From contig OY759275.1 of the NCBI GenBank assembly GCA_963662155.1, positions 3,980,706 to 4,044,705 on the forward strand: a stretch of 64,000 nt of DNA, read 5' to 3'. Positions within the stretch are counted from its first letter, which is position 1, and each line of letters opens with the position of its first letter. Below are positions 40,201 to 51,925 of this stretch, one piece after another. The notes below the pieces were generated by a model. It did not search any database. It was not told the DNA's origin and saw nothing but the letters and a program-made list of their open reading frames with translations. Both the position numbers and the translations under genes were made by a program. This DNA comes from Lamellibrachia columna (Eukaryota > Annelida > Polychaeta > Sabellida > Siboglinidae).

Positions 40201-40332
40201 GTTCTAAATAAAAAAAGTTATATTTTGCTGTGAAGTCCCTATTGTTATAGGTAGGGAGGAGAGAGAACAATCATTATGCGATACCCGGTCAGTCGCTTCC
40301 CAGGGGCCTCCACAGTCCAAAATCAGGCGCTG
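37290..40332 (+). mobile_element. hAT transposon (3.04 kb), absent from the paralogous site
   Basis: Flanked by atactggc (37282-37289) and atactgat (40333-40340), a decayed 8-bp target duplication. Ends caccgacgcatttagggg and, reverse complemented, cagcgcctgattttggac share 11 of 18 positions. Copy 1 of the segmental duplication (near 9200-9215) shows the empty site. It contains the transposase pseudogene 38570-40053 and an internal inverted repeat (gactgtggtccgtgccca near 38255 and its complement near 37820). Confidence 0.8.
38570..40053 (+). pseudogene. hAT transposase (ZMYM1-like type), broken
   Basis: Pieces in order: LGMLKLVAEYDYFLKQH near 38600, GKRVLDEIG near 38720, TTKRWSCRADASNALLWGYL near 39030 (the hAT catalytic-core RW-S motif), LKRYVDTKLECFNEYE, then LSPSQRFCAENYIPVVDQCV and CFRFGFL near 39610. 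After a frameshift near 39690 the C-terminal dimerisation domain follows: PNVEIALRRYLVLMITNCSG then ERSFSKLKIIK.RLRTTM. At least two frameshifts and several stops. A 27-base in-frame triplication (YVQTRQRRR, 39379-39459) lies in the linker. It resembles transposases related to ZMYM1. Confidence 0.85.
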
Positions 40333-40879
40333 ATACTGATCATAACACGTCCGTAGCCGCTTGGACTAAATCACGTCTAGGGTGTTTAAAAAATGGCCGC
40401 AGTTTTTCTAGATGAATATTTATCCTGACCAACATTCACACAGTAACCACAAAAGCCATGCAGACATGTACCATCAAAGTTAGAATGATAAAAAAATAAG
40501 TTTTGAAAAGCGCGTCAGTTGTTCAAAAGTGTAGGAGAAGGTGGGGCATGTCTGCACACCTAGTTATTGACCAAACCGAGCAGTATTTGGTTTCAAAACT
40601 GTGTTCTACGTAGCATCTAGATAATACATCGTGCATTTGAACCCGCGAATTGAACTCCTTTGCGTCAGTAAGAAATTATAAACTAAAATGTATGTGCAGA
40701 ATGTCATGTTATTTTATACAAATATTGATACGTAACTCACACTCTCAATAATATATGAATATTGGTGTGTATATGCACTTTTTTAATGTGTGTCATTGGT
40801 ATTGTTGTCGTTTCACAAATAAACTTTACCGCCACAGACCGCGTGTGCGGGAAAATTGACAATCTTCCCCCGCCGGTCG

Positions 40880-40921
40880 ACTGGGGCATATCCGCATAGG
40901 CGTTTGCAGATATGCCCCAGT
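40880..40921. repeat. hairpin: 16-bp arms, 10-base loop
   Basis: actggggcatatccgc and gcagatatgccccagt pair with one mismatch. Copy 1 (near 9773) keeps only one arm, so an arm was gained here or lost there. Confidence 0.85.
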
Positions 40922-42402
40922 GCAGTGCGTTACATAATGCAACGGCATCGTGTAGATGTTATTAGAATATGTATTTAATTTGGTTTTCCTGTTTACTTAC
41001 ATATGCATTCGTCAATACGTGATATGTGACATACGTCTTATGTGGATACTCATCAGTTAACCCATGTTTCATTATGGAGGGGGTGTGACAGGAACCCGGG
41101 GTGTACCGAACACATTGCCAGTCTACAATCCTTGATAATTTCTTTAACTGAACCTCCTTAAAGACATTTTAGACTTCTGTCAAAACGATGCCCTTTTCAA
41201 TTGAGTGCATTGAAAGATACACAATTGAACGTGTAAAATATGCACTGTTTCATGATATAGATTAATTCACTAACATATTTGATTCACATACAATGGGACT
41301 TCTAATTGTTTGCCTTTTATCGTAAAAAGGCGATTTGAAATGTCTAAATACATAACCTTAATTACCCAATAATTGTGATTTTATACCCTAAATATTTGTG
41401 TGCGTTAACGTGCGCTGTACACGGAAAACATAGCCGTAGGACGTCGAATTTGTCTGAAGGATGGTGTACTGTAAATGTTTTGAGTCCTCCTTCCCACCTA
41501 CTGAAATGGTGGGAGGTTGGCAAACAAATAGGTGGGAGGTGGGATTTTGAGGTGGGATGTGGTAATGACAGTTAACTTATAACACGGTAGTTTATCTGGG
41601 TTCATTAAGTGTTCGTGTATCTTGACGTGTATAATTATAGTGTTGTTTTTATTCTGTGTCTTTTTGGTTTTCTTCGTCGCTTGGCTTTCCGTGTGTGTTG
41701 TACTTCAGACAGACCAATATCACGCACCACTTCACCAAGTTGAGACCTTTGTGTTATACAAACTACACCTGGTTATGTTACTAATTTTTACCTAGGTGCA
41801 TATGTTAACCCCACATAATACTTATGTACAAATATACCCAACATGCTATATGATCCGTTTTTCTTAGCGGAGTAAAGTAAACTACTAAATAATATTTTAC
41901 CGATTAACAAGGCAAACGTTTACCCTTCTAGCGTAAACAGTTAATTAACTATGACACATTAACCTTAGGTGTGCGGACATGCCCCACCTCTCCCTACAGA
42001 AATCATGGAATTACCCATTATATACTTCGTTTTTCCTCTCCAGAAAACACACCCAAAACTTACACCCCTCAATTTCGACCCAGCCTGTGTTGTTACGCGA
42101 GCGGTCAGCACCTGGCCATTGTCCACAACTCAAGACAGAGGGAACTGGCGAGGTCTTGCACCAGCCATATGTGTGCCACCCTTGGGAACGAGGAGGGTAA
42201 GCGGGTAAAGGTCATAGCAACAACATATATTATGCGATACAGCACTTACGTCTATGTATAAGAAGTTAAATTTAATAGCCTACACGTGCCTTAGCTGATG
42301 CCCCCGGACATCCGCGTGCACTAGCTGCAGGCTTGAGTGTGTGTTTATCGTCACACCCTCCCTACCATGCAGGATTAGTGAGTCACTCTCTCGCTCAGGG
42401 AG

Positions 42403-43372
42403 TAGAAATAGACAGTTAGGAAAAAATCTGCATTCATAATTTTTCTGCATGGCTGATGTAAAAAAAAAATTATTTTTGTGCTGAAGTACACTTCACTTTT
42501 AGCATCGTGCAACCTGCTTTATATTCATCATTCGTGTATACAGTAATTATAGTTCAATTTATTGTTAGAAAATGTTAGCTCTAATTAGTATTAGCGCGGG
42601 GATTGAGATATGTTTACATCATAACTAACGGGGTAAGAAGCCACATTACAGCACCCCGGGGGCATATTGCACCTAACACGATTAGGTCAATTTATAGTCA
42701 TGATTAGGAGGTGGAAAATGTTTTATCTTTATAAAAAAAACTACGTGCTTTCAAATGTACAACCTATCATTTCGTGAAGGGTATGTGATAATTCGGAGTA
42801 GGCCTACACTGTATTAATTAATTAATAAGTGCATATTACGCAATATGCGTCATCCTCGGTTATAAAGGTGCCACATCGTAAAAAACTACAACCATTTATG
42901 TTCTTAATTATCGTTTCCTAATAAACTAGAATTCATCACACACGATCTAACTGAACTCGTTGATCGTGGGTCAGCAAACTGGAAAGGGAAACTATGAAGG
43001 GAAAATCACTGGCGGCTAGACGAGGGATACAGAACTGAATCAAAAGCGCAGTGAAGAAGCAAAAGAGGAGACGCGTGAGCATCAGTGACGAAGAGGAAGC
43101 ATGGCTGTACGCCATGAACCCTTTGTGAGCTGAAGACATCAGGAAATGTGGAATCGTTTCACTTGTTCAGTGATATGTGTTTGCTCTTGCAGCGAGTCCG
43201 AGACTAACTAAATGATGCATGTATGATGCCTGTCTGGATATAATAAAACATAATGGTTATTTTACATTTAACATTATAGTTTGTTTCATTCCAGTATTCG
43301 TATTTTATACAATGGAGATAGAATGTTACTGTTATAATAATAATAACAACAATAATTAACTTCTATATGGCG

Positions 43373-43417
<45 letters not shown>

Positions 43418-44090
43418 TCAGGAACCTGAGCTCAGAGGCGCAACAAAACAGATTCGTTAAGCATAATTGTGAATAGGAAAAAGAAGCCCCCGGTTGGGTC
43501 TTGTCCCACACAGTACGGGGGCGTCTTGCTCCTTTACTGTGTGGGGCAAGAAGCCCCCTCTGGAGAATATATTTAATTAACGATAACACTTTTTAGTGTT
43601 GTCAAATAGTCACTAATGTATAACATATATTGGCGCCCTACTACAACCATTCAACAATCGTTGCCGGCTTAGATACCTCAATACAATACGTTTATGCAGC
43701 CATTTCCCTTAAAGGGGGCTCCTTTTGCCCCAACCTACCCTGCTGGAGTTCCTCTCAATGTTCTCTTGCGTTACGATGTTTTGATGTTTTACTGCAAATT
43801 TGTGCAGCAAGGCAAAGGGTAAACAATGTTCAGCTGAGTATGGTTCGGAATACCAGACCAGAGGGCAGCACCTTACAGGTAAAACGTATTTTAGCAGTTG
43901 TAATAATTTATTAAAAATCTAAAATTACAAGTACATTCGAAGTCACATGAAGTAAGGTAACTGTGCATCGTAACAGTGATTACGAAGAAATGGTACGCAT
44001 CAACGAACCCCGAACGACAAAATAATGTGATAAACACGCCGAGTTATTTACATGAGGCCAGGGTGGGCGATATTACGGTCATCCCCCACT
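42403..44090. other. gene-free stretch with a TA array and a hairpin
   Basis: TA array at 43375-43413; hairpin arms ttgtcccacacagta (43501-43515) and tactgtgtggggcaa (43535-43549). No supported exon. Confidence 0.5.
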
Positions 44091-44434
44091 CGATACGAAC
44101 ATGACACGGGCATCTGGAAGCAGATTCAGCGTTCTGCCACAGAATGGCGACAACACAGTGAGTGGCGAGGTAGACGTTGACGACGTGTTTGAGGAAGCGA
44201 TCGCCGAAGCAGTACAGACGGCTATCGCAGAAACGACGTCGACGGTGGAAAAGGGAGCTTCGTCAGCGAAGTCTGTGCAGACTCGATCGACGGGCAGCAA
44301 TTGCCAACGGCAAGATGGATGCGTCGACAATCGGTGAGATCATCTGCCAAGTTGTGGCGGCTATCCAAGCGATGATAGCCAGCGTGGTGACGGCAGCTGT
44401 CAGTGCGTCGACGAAGCAGATTGTTGCCGCGCTG

Positions 44435-44901
44435 GGCGATCTTTTACTTTCTGACCTAACCATGAAAATGACCACCTAGAGCACCCAAGGCCAAACTTCT
44501 CCTTACTAAAACTATTTATTAAGAATATGACATTTTTATATAGCATACAGAAAAAAATAAAAAGCAATACTGAAAATCCTACATAATTACGCGCAATGAG
44601 GCACGCACGCACAATTAAAACACAGAAATACATAATTGTTATAGCACCACTGCCGCACGGAGTTTCAGTGAAACTGAACGACGCCTTGTCATATGCATCG
44701 ATTTTATGGTAGCCTTGGCGCTACGCGTAGGAGACGGCGATGTTTTGGTTTAATTCTTTTGTAATTTTTTTTTCGTTTTGAGAAAGTAAATGTACTTTTT
44801 TTACCATGTGACATGCGTATATGTATAGTACGTATATGATGAGAAGTTTGGGTATTCTAGGTGGTGGTTTTCATGGTTAGGTCAGAAAGTAAAAGATCGC
44901 C
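44435..44901. mobile_element. 467-bp MITE with 60-bp inverted ends, inserted in LINE ORF1
   Basis: Left ggcgatcttttactttctga, right ...agaaagtaaaagatcgcc, exact inverted ends extending about 60 bases with few mismatches. Flanks ccgcgctg and ccgaggtg match 6 of 8. Same family as the split copy at 10158/15930. The LINE ORF1 reading resumes directly after it. Confidence 0.9.
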
Positions 44902-45266
44902 CCGAGGTGAATGCAACAGCAGACAGCCAGACGACAGAGGTGGGGAATTCACTGGGGAAAGTGAAGCAACAAGTTCAGCTCCAGAGGTTCGACTTGGATT
45001 GCCTCGAGTGGACTCGAGCAATACAGCAGGAGGGAGAGTGTCCACATCTACGGAATACCTGAGTCCGAGGGGGAGGATACAAACCGACTTGTCATCAACT
45101 TGGCAGCAGACATATGGGTGTCACTGTGGAGCCTGAGGACATCAGTGTGAGTCACAGGTTGCCGGCTGGACGTGGACCAAGGACAAAGGCTGCCAACTGA
45201 CCAAAGCCCATAATTGCGAAATTTGTACGCAGAGACATGAAATCGCAAATGATGCGGAACAAACGC

Positions 45267-45662
45267 AAGCTGAGAGAGAAGGAAGGAAGGAGGTGGGTGT
45301 TCATAGAGGACGATCTCACTCCACTGAGAGCCAAGCTGAGAGAGAAGGAATGAAGAAGGTGGGTGTTCATAGAGGACGATCTCACTCCACTGAGAGCCAA
45401 GCTGAGAGAGAAGGAAGGAAGAAGGTGGGTGTTCATAGAGGACGATCTCACTCCACTGAGAGCCAAGCTGAGAGAGAAGGAAGGAAGAAGGTGGGTGTTC
45501 ATAGAGGACGATCTCACTCCACTGAGAGCCAAGCTGAGAGAGAAGGAAGGAAGAAGGTGGGTGTTCATACAGGACGATCTCACTCCACTGAGAGCCAAGC
45601 TGAGAGAGAAGGAAGGAAGAAGGTGGGTGTTCATAGAGGACGATCTCACTCCACTGAGAGCC
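45267..45662 (+). repeat. 66-bp tandem repeat, six units, in frame within ORF1
   Basis: Each unit encodes 22 residues (KLREKEGRRWVFIEDDLTPL plus RA). Units are nearly identical; unit 2 has GGA changed to TGA, and one later unit has ATACAG for ATAGAG. Single-copy ORF1 relatives would have one unit, so this is a recent array expansion within the RRM/C-terminal junction. Confidence 0.95.
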
Positions 45663-46212
45663 AAGCTTGTGCGAGAGCTCAAAGCAGATGAGCACATCAA
45701 GAATGTGTGGACTATCGATGGCAGAGTCTTCTGCACCCGGACCGAGAACGGGCGGGAAGTTAAGAAGACCATTCAGTCACCAGAGGACCTCCTCTCAGTG
45801 GAGCTGGGCTTCTTCATGGACCTGTGGGACAGACACAACCACTCAATAACAATTCAAGGTGACACTGAAGTTAAAATCATGGGATTAAATATGTGCGGCT
45901 TACGCAGCAAAACACAGCTGGTAATATTGGTCAAATATATACAGGAGTTTGACTTTGTTTGTCTTAGTGAAACTAAAACTGATGCCATTGAAGCTGACCA
46001 TTTTAAAAATTTCACACCAATTACAATGGAAAGAAAATGTAAGAAACATAAATATGGCGGGATCCACGGAATATGTGTACTAGTAAAGAAGAAGTACAGT
46101 AAATATATACACACAGTTCAGGAAACATGCTCTGAAAGTATACTGTGGCTCAAAGTAGACAAAGAAGCCTTTGGTCATGAGTTTATTCTAGATGCAGTGT
46201 ACCTACCACATG

Positions 46213-47409
46213 CAGGGCTGAGCCCAATTATGTAAATGTAATTGTAATTGATTACAGCAAAATTGTGTAATTGTAATTGATTATGGTTTCGAAATTTTGC
46301 TGTAATTGTAATTGTTATATTTTGTATAATTGAAAATTTATTTCAATTACAATCAATTACAGTACGTTTTATATCACAAACTACCTGAATGAATTGTCAC
46401 TAAAAATATAATTTAAGTCTCACATGAGTTGGAAATCAAGACTAATATTAACACCTGCTTATATATTTATATTTCAGTTAAAGTATTCACTGTCTGGTGG
46501 GTAGTGGTCCATGGTGCTAGTGGTGGGTAGCCTTAGCGATTAGCCTTTTCAATAAGTTGGTAACAGCCAGGAAGCAATAAACAATGCACAGATATTGTCA
46601 GACAAAAGCTAAGCTGGTATTCAAACAACATGGAAAGACCTATAGCCTGATATTGCTTCAGAAAATATCAGTGAAACATTGCAAGTTAGCAAGCCAATTA
46701 CATCTCTTGTGTTGTGGAGGACTGGAGACAGGTTAGGTGGCAAGGACCATTTATATGGCTTATCTCCCCATTCCCAACACAAAGCAAAGGGCAGACCATT
46801 TAAGAATGTTAGCTTAGTGCAGGAGCTACAACCTCAAAGTAAACACATCATACCCTATTATTGGTATTTTCCGAAGAAAAATGTAAGAAATGCACACAGA
46901 TAAATGTCTATAAAACTGGAAAGGATGCTTAGAGAAGAACTACAAATAAATATTGTATTATGGCCTGTGGGATTTTGTCCAATTTTCACATTTTTGTATT
47001 TTGTCCTGTGGGGTTTTGTTCACTTTTCATATTTTGTGATTTTGTCTGTAAGGAATATGTCGTAGGATTATGTCTGGACACTGCATTGTATTTTGATATA
47101 ACGAAAATATGTTTTAAACTGCTATCTTTTTATTTAGTATAATTCAAAGTCACAATTCAACAAAATGTACAAACATTACCATTATATTTGTTTATCAATT
47201 GTGTACAAAATATTGAAATTCAGCAAAACGTGCAAAAATACATAATTAACAAATGCTGAATATATTTGGTTCCGCATAATGTAATTGTAATTGAAATTGA
47301 AACAGTGTAATTGTAATTGATTTGGACAATTATGACTATAATTGTAATTGAAATAAAAAAATTAATGTAATTGTAATTGATATAATTTGTGTAATTGGAC
47401 CCAGCCCTG
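46213..47409. mobile_element. hAT-type MITE (1.2 kb) with perfect 8-bp target duplication
   Basis: Ends cagggctgagcccaatta and, complemented, cagggctgggtccaatta. Flanked by accacatg at 46205-46212 and 47410-47417. Removing it restores the LINE endonuclease frame across LPH|ECF. Interior similar to 17856-18931. Subterminal regions carry many taattgtaattg motifs. No transposase. Confidence 0.95.
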
Positions 47410-50400
47410 ACCACATGAATGCTTTGTCCACTGTCACAATGAAATATATGATAATGTTGCCAATAATGTTGCCGTGAATTATATGTATGTACCAATACTT
47501 TTGATGGGTGATTTCAACTCTAGGACAGGAATTATAGAAGATTTAATTTCTATTGATGATGTTGTATCAACTGCATGTGGCATTGTATTAGCTGAAAATT
47601 ATATTTTTGAATCAAAACACAAACTGGAATGCCTAGGGATGACAACAGAAAAACACAACCTAGACACAGTTGTAAATAACAATGACTATAAACTCATTGA
47701 ATTGTGTAAAGGTCTGGATATGAAAATAATCAATGGAAGGTTTGGTAATGATCAGGGTGCGGGTGACTTCACCTGTCAAAATGCTTCAGGTAAAAGTGTA
47801 GTTGACTATGCTATAGCATCTACTTTCCTTTTTCAAAAACTAATAAATTTTCAAATTGATACCTTTGATAAATGCTTGTCTGATGTGCATACTCCCATAT
47901 GGGTGACACTAAAATTTGATTTGCCCAGTTACTGAATTGCCCAGTTACCGATAAAGTAGTAAATGTCACGGTTAACACCAACGAATATTATATGCCAGTC
48001 AACACAAGATGGAAGCCAGAAATAGCAGGAGAATACAAAACTAATTTCAATGAACAGGACATTGCTAATTTAGAAGCCAAACTAGAAAGTGTTGAACTAA
48101 ATTCCCTATCACAGAGGGAAACGGATAGTCTGGTGAAAGATATGTGGCATATATTTAACTACTGCAAAGAATACTGGTATTTGCAAAGAACCAACATATA
48201 TAACACATCGTAATAAAACAACAAAGACTAACCATGTAAATAACAAACAGTGGTTTAATGAAGAATGCTGAACAAAGAGAATAGAATATTTGAGAGTCGA
48301 AGGTAGACTAAAGAAAATTAAACGTGATGAAGCAAAAGCAGAGCAAAGAGAAATGGCTAGTGGCTATAAACACTTTATCAAAAAAACATCAAAATGTTAC
48401 TATAAACAATTATACCAAAACTTGCGAAACCTAAAACATAGTAAGCCTGCAGAATACTGGGACATACTTAATAAAGCAAGTAGCAGCAAAGAAAATGTGG
48501 ACATATTTCACTGGATATGTTTATGAGCCACTTTGAAAAACTTGGTGAAAAACCTGAAGTGAAACAGCCACAGTGGATAGTGAGATACCTTTTGATCCAA
48601 AAAAGATTATGCAGTCATTCAATGAACACATAAATAGACCATTCATGCAAGATGAAGTACTAACTTTAATTAAAAAACTTAAAAACAAAAAGGCATGTGG
48701 TATTGATAATGTTATAAACGAATACTTGAAAAACAGCCCCGCAGAACTAATTGTACTTATTGTTAAAATGTTTAACCTAGTTCTATTATCTGGCATTGTG
48801 CCAACTGATCGGTGCATTGGGATCATTAAGTCAATTTACAAAAAGAATGGGTCAATAGATGACCAAGACAACTGTCGTGACTTTACATTATTTAGCTGCA
48901 TAGGCAAGTTGTTTACAGCCTCCATTAATATGAGACTGACGACATACCTAGATGAAACAAGTATCATAGGTGAAGAACAGGCAGGGTTCAGAGAGGGGTA
49001 TTCTACCCTTGATCGTATATTCGCTTTACACTCATTGGTTGAATTATATTTGACTCGCCGCAAAAGGCTTTATTGTGCCTTCATTGATTATAAAAAGCAT
49101 TTGATCTAGTAGACAGATCTTGTGGCATTAATGCAATGTGTTGAAGGTTATATACAACATGTATGAAAATGCTAAGTCGTGTAAAACAGGGCCTGGCCCT
49201 GTCAGATTTCTTCTCATGTGAAATTGGTGTGCGGCAAGGAGAAAACTTGTCTCCTTTGTTACTTGCTATTTACCTTAATGATTTTGAACACTCGGTTAGC
49301 TGTAATTACAAGGGACTTGACATGCTGACTGGTGAAATTCATAACAACCTTTGTGATGATGAGGTAGAAGTTTTCTTGAAAATGTATGTTTTACTCTATG
49401 CTGATGATACTATTGTTATGACAGAAACACCTGAAGATTTAGAGTCTGCCTTAATTAATTGCTACATGTGATTATTGCCAAACATGACACCTAACTGTTA
49501 ATACCAGTAAAACGAAGGTCATTATTTTCTAACGTAGAAAGGGCAGACCACACCCAGACTTCTTGTTTGGACAAAATAAACTAGAAGTAACTGATAGTTA
49601 CATATATTTGGGAACCAATCTAAACTATAATAGACTGTTTAACAAAGCCATAACGAAACAAGTTAATCAAGCTAGGCATGCAATGTTCAACCTCACAACT
49701 AAAGCAAGGAAGCTAGCTTTACCTATAGACAATTATTAGACATACAGTGTGAGCTGTTTCACCAGATTGTAATGCCAATTTTACTATGCGGTAGTGAAAT
49801 ATTGGGTTATCAAAATCTAGAACAGAGATTGAGAGATTCCATAGAACGTTCTTGAAAAGTGTACTAAAACAGGAGAACAGCAAATTATATGGAATATGGA
49901 GAAGTTGGCAGACAAAATGTAACAGCAGTTATAGAAAAGAGAATGATAAACTTTTGGATACATTTAATAAGGCAAGCAAAGCAAGCTATCTAATGTTATG
50001 TTCAGGCTTATGAAAAGTCTCCACGACACAGGTGATTTTAAATAAAAATGGATTCTAAAAATTAAGAATATCATGGATGGATGCGGACTAACTAACACGT
50101 GGCATGGTCACAGTATTGTAAATATAAAATGGTTGAAGCATAATTTAGAACTCAACTTCTCAAGATGAAAGATATTAACATGCAAACATGGCACAGTGAA
50201 ATTCATGCAAATAGGCTATGTTCAAATTATAGAATATTAAAAAATGAAGTAGGTTTCGAGAAGTATTTAACATATATTTCGTTTTAATCCGGTATTGCGA
50301 AATATTGACGTTGAGAAATGTGCTAATTTTGCTTGCCCTGGCTGGACAGCTGCCAAGTATCCACCGACGCGTAAACGGTCGGGGACGGGTAATTATTTTA

Positions 50401-50615
50401 CTTCGACATTGATGGTCCGTGAAACGGTGATGTGCTGTTAATTAGCTCTTTCCACAGTGTTTATCTTGCCGACGATGTCTATCGGTGTCTGCTGAAAATC
50501 AGTGTACAATATATTGTGCATTTCGACAAAATGTCACATACACGAAATACCGTTCGATCGATGATCCCTTGGCTACAAGCCGGGGACTATTAATAGTCTG
50601 CCGTCAGTAAACATC

Positions 50616-50675
50616 ATGGCGTCCGTGGCAGCCGGACCTCTTGAGAACATCGTGCTAGTTACCGATTCGTACAAG
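50616..50675 (+). CDS. NAMPT: NAMPT first coding exon (nicotinamide phosphoribosyltransferase)
   Basis: Twenty codons, MASVAAGPLENIVLVTDSYK, ending exactly at a donor (acaag|gtaaag) in phase 0. The C-terminal half resembles the conserved N-terminus of NAMPT, where an Asp and Tyr of the T-D-S-Y-K motif lie in the nicotinamide/NMN pocket. NAMPT converts nicotinamide and PRPP to NMN in NAD salvage, in cytosol and nucleus. The context acatcATGG is a fair start. The upstream 250 bases are richer in CpG than the surroundings and free of repeats, as expected for a promoter. I could not find the following exons in the remaining 13 kb, so the first intron is long or the later exons escaped me. A chance match over 20 codons cannot be fully excluded. 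Confidence 0.65.
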
Positions 50676-51169
50676 GTAAAGTTGACTGACATCGAAACTG
50701 TTTACCAACTGTGAGCAATAGCTGTTAAATTTGGAACTCGAACGTTTAAATATGCTATATATGGTGCAACGCTAACACCCGATTAGGCACTCGACTTGGA
50801 CGTGTTGCAACCGGCCATGGATGGTCCGCATCCGTTAGTGACTAGCGTTACCGTGGCAGGCTGTGTCGCCGTTGGCGCTGTTCTGCCGGAAACTTTACAA
50901 TCGCTCCTAGGTTACGTATCTAGCGCATTAGTTATAATACTATATAAAAAAACAATGATTATGACTTTCAGCAAATTATGACTCAACACCATGCGTATGA
51001 TGACACAGCAAACAATGTCAAAAATAATTAGGCCCTATTACTTTCACTTTCCGTTTCGTGTTAACGGCAGGAACACTGCACTGATACTGCAACCTATGGT
51101 CTTATAAGTATGATATTGATCCACATGGCAGATGCACCGAAGACTGAAGATTACACAATATTGATTGAG

Positions 51170-51925
51170 TTATTAAAAAAAATCACACACATAAATGCCT
51201 ACATACAGGACATGGGAACTTGGATGTAAACTATAAAATGGGAGATACTGTTCTGCGTATTACTGTAAAAGAAAAGGACTTAGGAGTTACAATAAGCGCT
51301 GATATGAAAGTTTCACAGCACTGTGGTGCAGCTTCAAAGGGTAATCAAATTCTTGGATTGATTAGAAGAAATATAACATACAAGGGAAAAAAGTTAATTA
51401 TACCTCTTTATAAAGCAATAGTTAGACCTCATTTAGAATACTGTTTACAAGCATGGAGGCCATATCGTAAGAAGGATATAGATACGCTTGAACGCATACA
51501 TAGGAGAGCAACTAAAATGATTCCAGAACTGAGAGACCTATAGTTATGAAGAATGCCTGAAAGAATGTGGTTTATCAACTCTAGGGACAAGGAGGTTAAG
51601 ACTCAGTTAAGAGGAGATCAGATTGAAGTTTTTAAGATATTGAATGGGTATGAAAATATAGAAATATGTTTTTCTCACTCAAGAAAGATAGCAGAACTAG
51701 AGGACCTGGGGTAAAATTAGTAAAGGATCAATGTAGATTGGACATCTGGAAGCACCCATTCTAACAGAGGATAATAAATGAATGGAACAAATTGTCTACA
51801 GATTGTGTAACTGCTAGCAGCGTGAATATGTTTAGATGAACATTGTTGGACTCTCGATAAGCCAATGGCTTCCTTGTCTACTTGCCATCTGGGCCTTTGG
51901 CTTGGATGGCAAATCTTGTTAAATA
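51170..51925 (+). pseudogene. CR1-like LINE 3' part (copy 3)
   Basis: Frame 51220-51543 reads KEKDLGVTISADMKVSQHC, then LGLIRRNITYKGKKLIIPLY and KAIVRPHLEYCLQAWRPY, aligning with copy 1 (14860-15140). Continues with shifts to the shared tail ctctcgataagccaatggct and cttgttaaataatg. If the NAMPT call is right it lies in that gene's first intron, same strand. Confidence 0.88.

Larger units (their letters stand above)
36336..42402 (+). repeat. segmental duplication, copy 2 (pairs with 7985-10049)
   Basis: Same orientation and block order as copy 1. It contains two blocks absent from copy 1: the hAT element 37290-40332 and 40922-42190. It ends at ctctctcgctcagggagt, as does copy 1 at 10049. Confidence 0.85.
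44100..50290 (+). pseudogene. L1-like LINE (ORF1, endonuclease, reverse transcriptase) with two nested MITEs
   Basis: ORF1 begins near 44101 (MTRASGSRFSVLPQNGD) and resumes after a MITE with YSRRESVHIYGIPESEGED, an L1-type ORF1 RRM pattern, and VEPEDISVSHRLPAGRGP. A 66-base in-frame repeat follows, then VRELKADEHIKNVW. The same frame runs without a stop into an APE endonuclease (GLNMCGLRSKTQLVILVKYI, CLSETKTD), is interrupted by an hAT MITE, and continues LLMGDFNSRTG. RT regions: KKLKNKKACGIDNVINEYLK, GEEQAGFREGYSTLDRIFAL, FIDYKK, EIGVRQGENLSPLLLAIYLN and LLYADDTIVM near 49400. C-terminal pieces reach about 50290. Many stops and shifts. Exact clade not determined. Confidence 0.85.

Noticed and set aside
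41969..42261. Three overlapping forward frames near 42 kb
   Set aside because: All end in sequence duplicated at 9838-10049 where the frames are not kept, so they are not conserved as coding.
45048..45772. Two minus-strand frames of about 210 residues with repeated HPPSSFLLSQLG or SSSMNTHLLPSF
   Set aside because: Antisense reading of the 66-bp repeat within LINE ORF1.
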